Below are positions 63,430 to 64,000 of a DNA stretch of 64,000 nucleotides, piece after piece (positions within the stretch are counted from its first letter, which is position 1; every line of letters starts with the position of its first letter). The notes under the pieces are model-generated. The model worked only from the letters and a program-made list of their open reading frames with translations. It searched no databases and had not been told where the DNA came from. The translations under genes were made by a program, and so were the position numbers. The DNA is from Podocnemis expansa (lineage: Eukaryota; Chordata; Testudines; Podocnemididae): contig ML682037.1 of NCBI GenBank assembly GCA_007922195.1, forward strand, positions 12,793,289 to 12,857,288, read 5' to 3'.

Positions 63430-63800
63430 GGCCCGGTCAGTCCGGTTCAGCAAAGCACAGAAAGGGTCCTGCGGGGCTGCTAAAGCCTAACCCGTTGATT
63501 TGTCGTCGGAGCTTTCGTGGCAGTGGGGTTTTTCTCCCCCGAAAGCTAGTGCGATGAATCGGGCGGGGCCAGACTGCGGCTCGAGAGCCGCCTGTGGCTC
63601 TTGAATGAAAAAGCGTGGCTCGCGGAGGAACGTCAGGCAATCAGTTGAGTAGGTAAAAGTATGTGGCAGTGTGCTTCAGTGAGGCTCTTGAAGGTTTAAT
63701 AACCAACTTGCATGGCTCATGGGTTTGGCCATCCCTGCGATAAATAAACTTGTTAGTCTTTAAGTACTACAGTACTCCTTGCTTTTTTTGCTGATGGTTT
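63430..63800. repeat. Interrupted sauropsid interspersed repeat in CCNT1 intron 2
   Basis: 'ggggctgctaaagcctaacccgttgatttgtcgtcggagctttcgtggcag' and 'cccgaaagctagtgcgatgaat', followed after the hAT insertion by 'aaacttgttagtctttaagtactacagtactcc', are decayed forms of a repeat common in turtles ('..aaataaatttgttagtctctaaggtgccacaagtactcc'). An A-rich tract follows at 63812-63847. Confidence 0.5.
63560..63736. mobile_element. Short hAT-type element nested in an older repeat
   Basis: The left end 'cgggcggggccagactgcggctcgagagcc' and right end 'catggctcatgggtttggccatccct' form imperfect terminal inverted repeats (GGCCAGAC against GGCCAAAC). The flanks gcgatgaat (63551-63559) and gcgataaat (63737-63745 by one-base overlap) look like a target duplication. 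The host repeat resumes directly after it. Confidence 0.6.
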
Positions 63801-63811
63801 ACTGACTCTTT

Positions 63812-63847
63812 AAAAAAAAAAAAAAAAATAAAAAAAAAAAAATAAAA
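63812..63847 (+). repeat. A-rich simple tract
   Basis: Two runs of A interrupted by single T bases, ending 'aataaaagg'. It may be the tail of the neighbouring retroposon. Confidence 0.7.
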
Positions 63848-64000
63848 GGCAGTGTTTTCCTTCTCCAGACATCTTAATGGGTTCCAGCAAGGGTATCTCC
63901 TAAGAACCCCTGTCTCTCTACCATATCTCTGTACTTGAGGCTTAGAGGAAATCACAGAATAGCTTCATCATTCTCAGCTGGCTCTGCGTCTCGTAAGAGT

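Overview
This window is vertebrate nuclear DNA. The genes are split by GT-AG introns, the promoters are CpG islands, and the spacers hold decayed retroposons. The repeats are a CR1 LINE with readable reverse-transcriptase fragments, MIR/tRNA-headed SINEs ending in 'actcctgggttct' blocks, and short hAT-type elements. Together with high GC and compact introns they point to a sauropsid, most likely a turtle (crocodilian second), possibly on a microchromosome. That placement is inference. The gene order matches human 12q13.12 in inverted orientation: DDX23, CACNB3, ADCY6, TEX49/SPMIP11, CCNT1.

Layout. (1) 1-6605: the last 12 coding exons of DDX23 (+), the U5 snRNP DEAD-box helicase, then its 3'UTR and an AATAAA. 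(2) 8247-21264: CACNB3 (-), the calcium-channel beta-3 subunit, 13 exons and 482 residues, convergent with DDX23. It has three alternative first coding exons (17.5, 20.1 and 21.2 kb). The two distal ones look like a tandem duplication. (3) 21.3-33.8 kb: intergenic DNA with an LTR-like remnant, SINEs, hAT elements, an isolated CpG island at 28 kb and a near-perfect RFX X-box at 30.3 kb. (4) 33.8-55 kb: ADCY6 (+), with a CpG-island promoter, a noncoding first exon carrying an 8-codon uORF, 21 coding exons (1,167 residues) and a long 3'UTR. (5) 56.9-60.0 kb: a small minus-strand gene of four coding exons (137 residues), recognised as TEX49/SPMIP11, a sperm microtubule inner protein. An unexplained CpG island sits in its last intron. 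(6) 61.7-64 kb: a G-rich minisatellite running into a 400-N assembly gap, then the CCNT1 promoter with three NRF1 palindromes, and CCNT1 coding exons 1-2. The rest of CCNT1 lies past the window.

The genes share no pathway. DDX23 acts in splicing and CCNT1 in transcription elongation. CACNB3 and ADCY6 act at the plasma membrane in calcium and cAMP signalling; AC6 is a calcium-inhibited isoform, so they are functionally adjacent. TEX49 is a male germ-cell axonemal gene. All coding exons were placed by reading splice sites and checking that phases join. Protein identities rest on remembered vertebrate orthologues, not on a database search.
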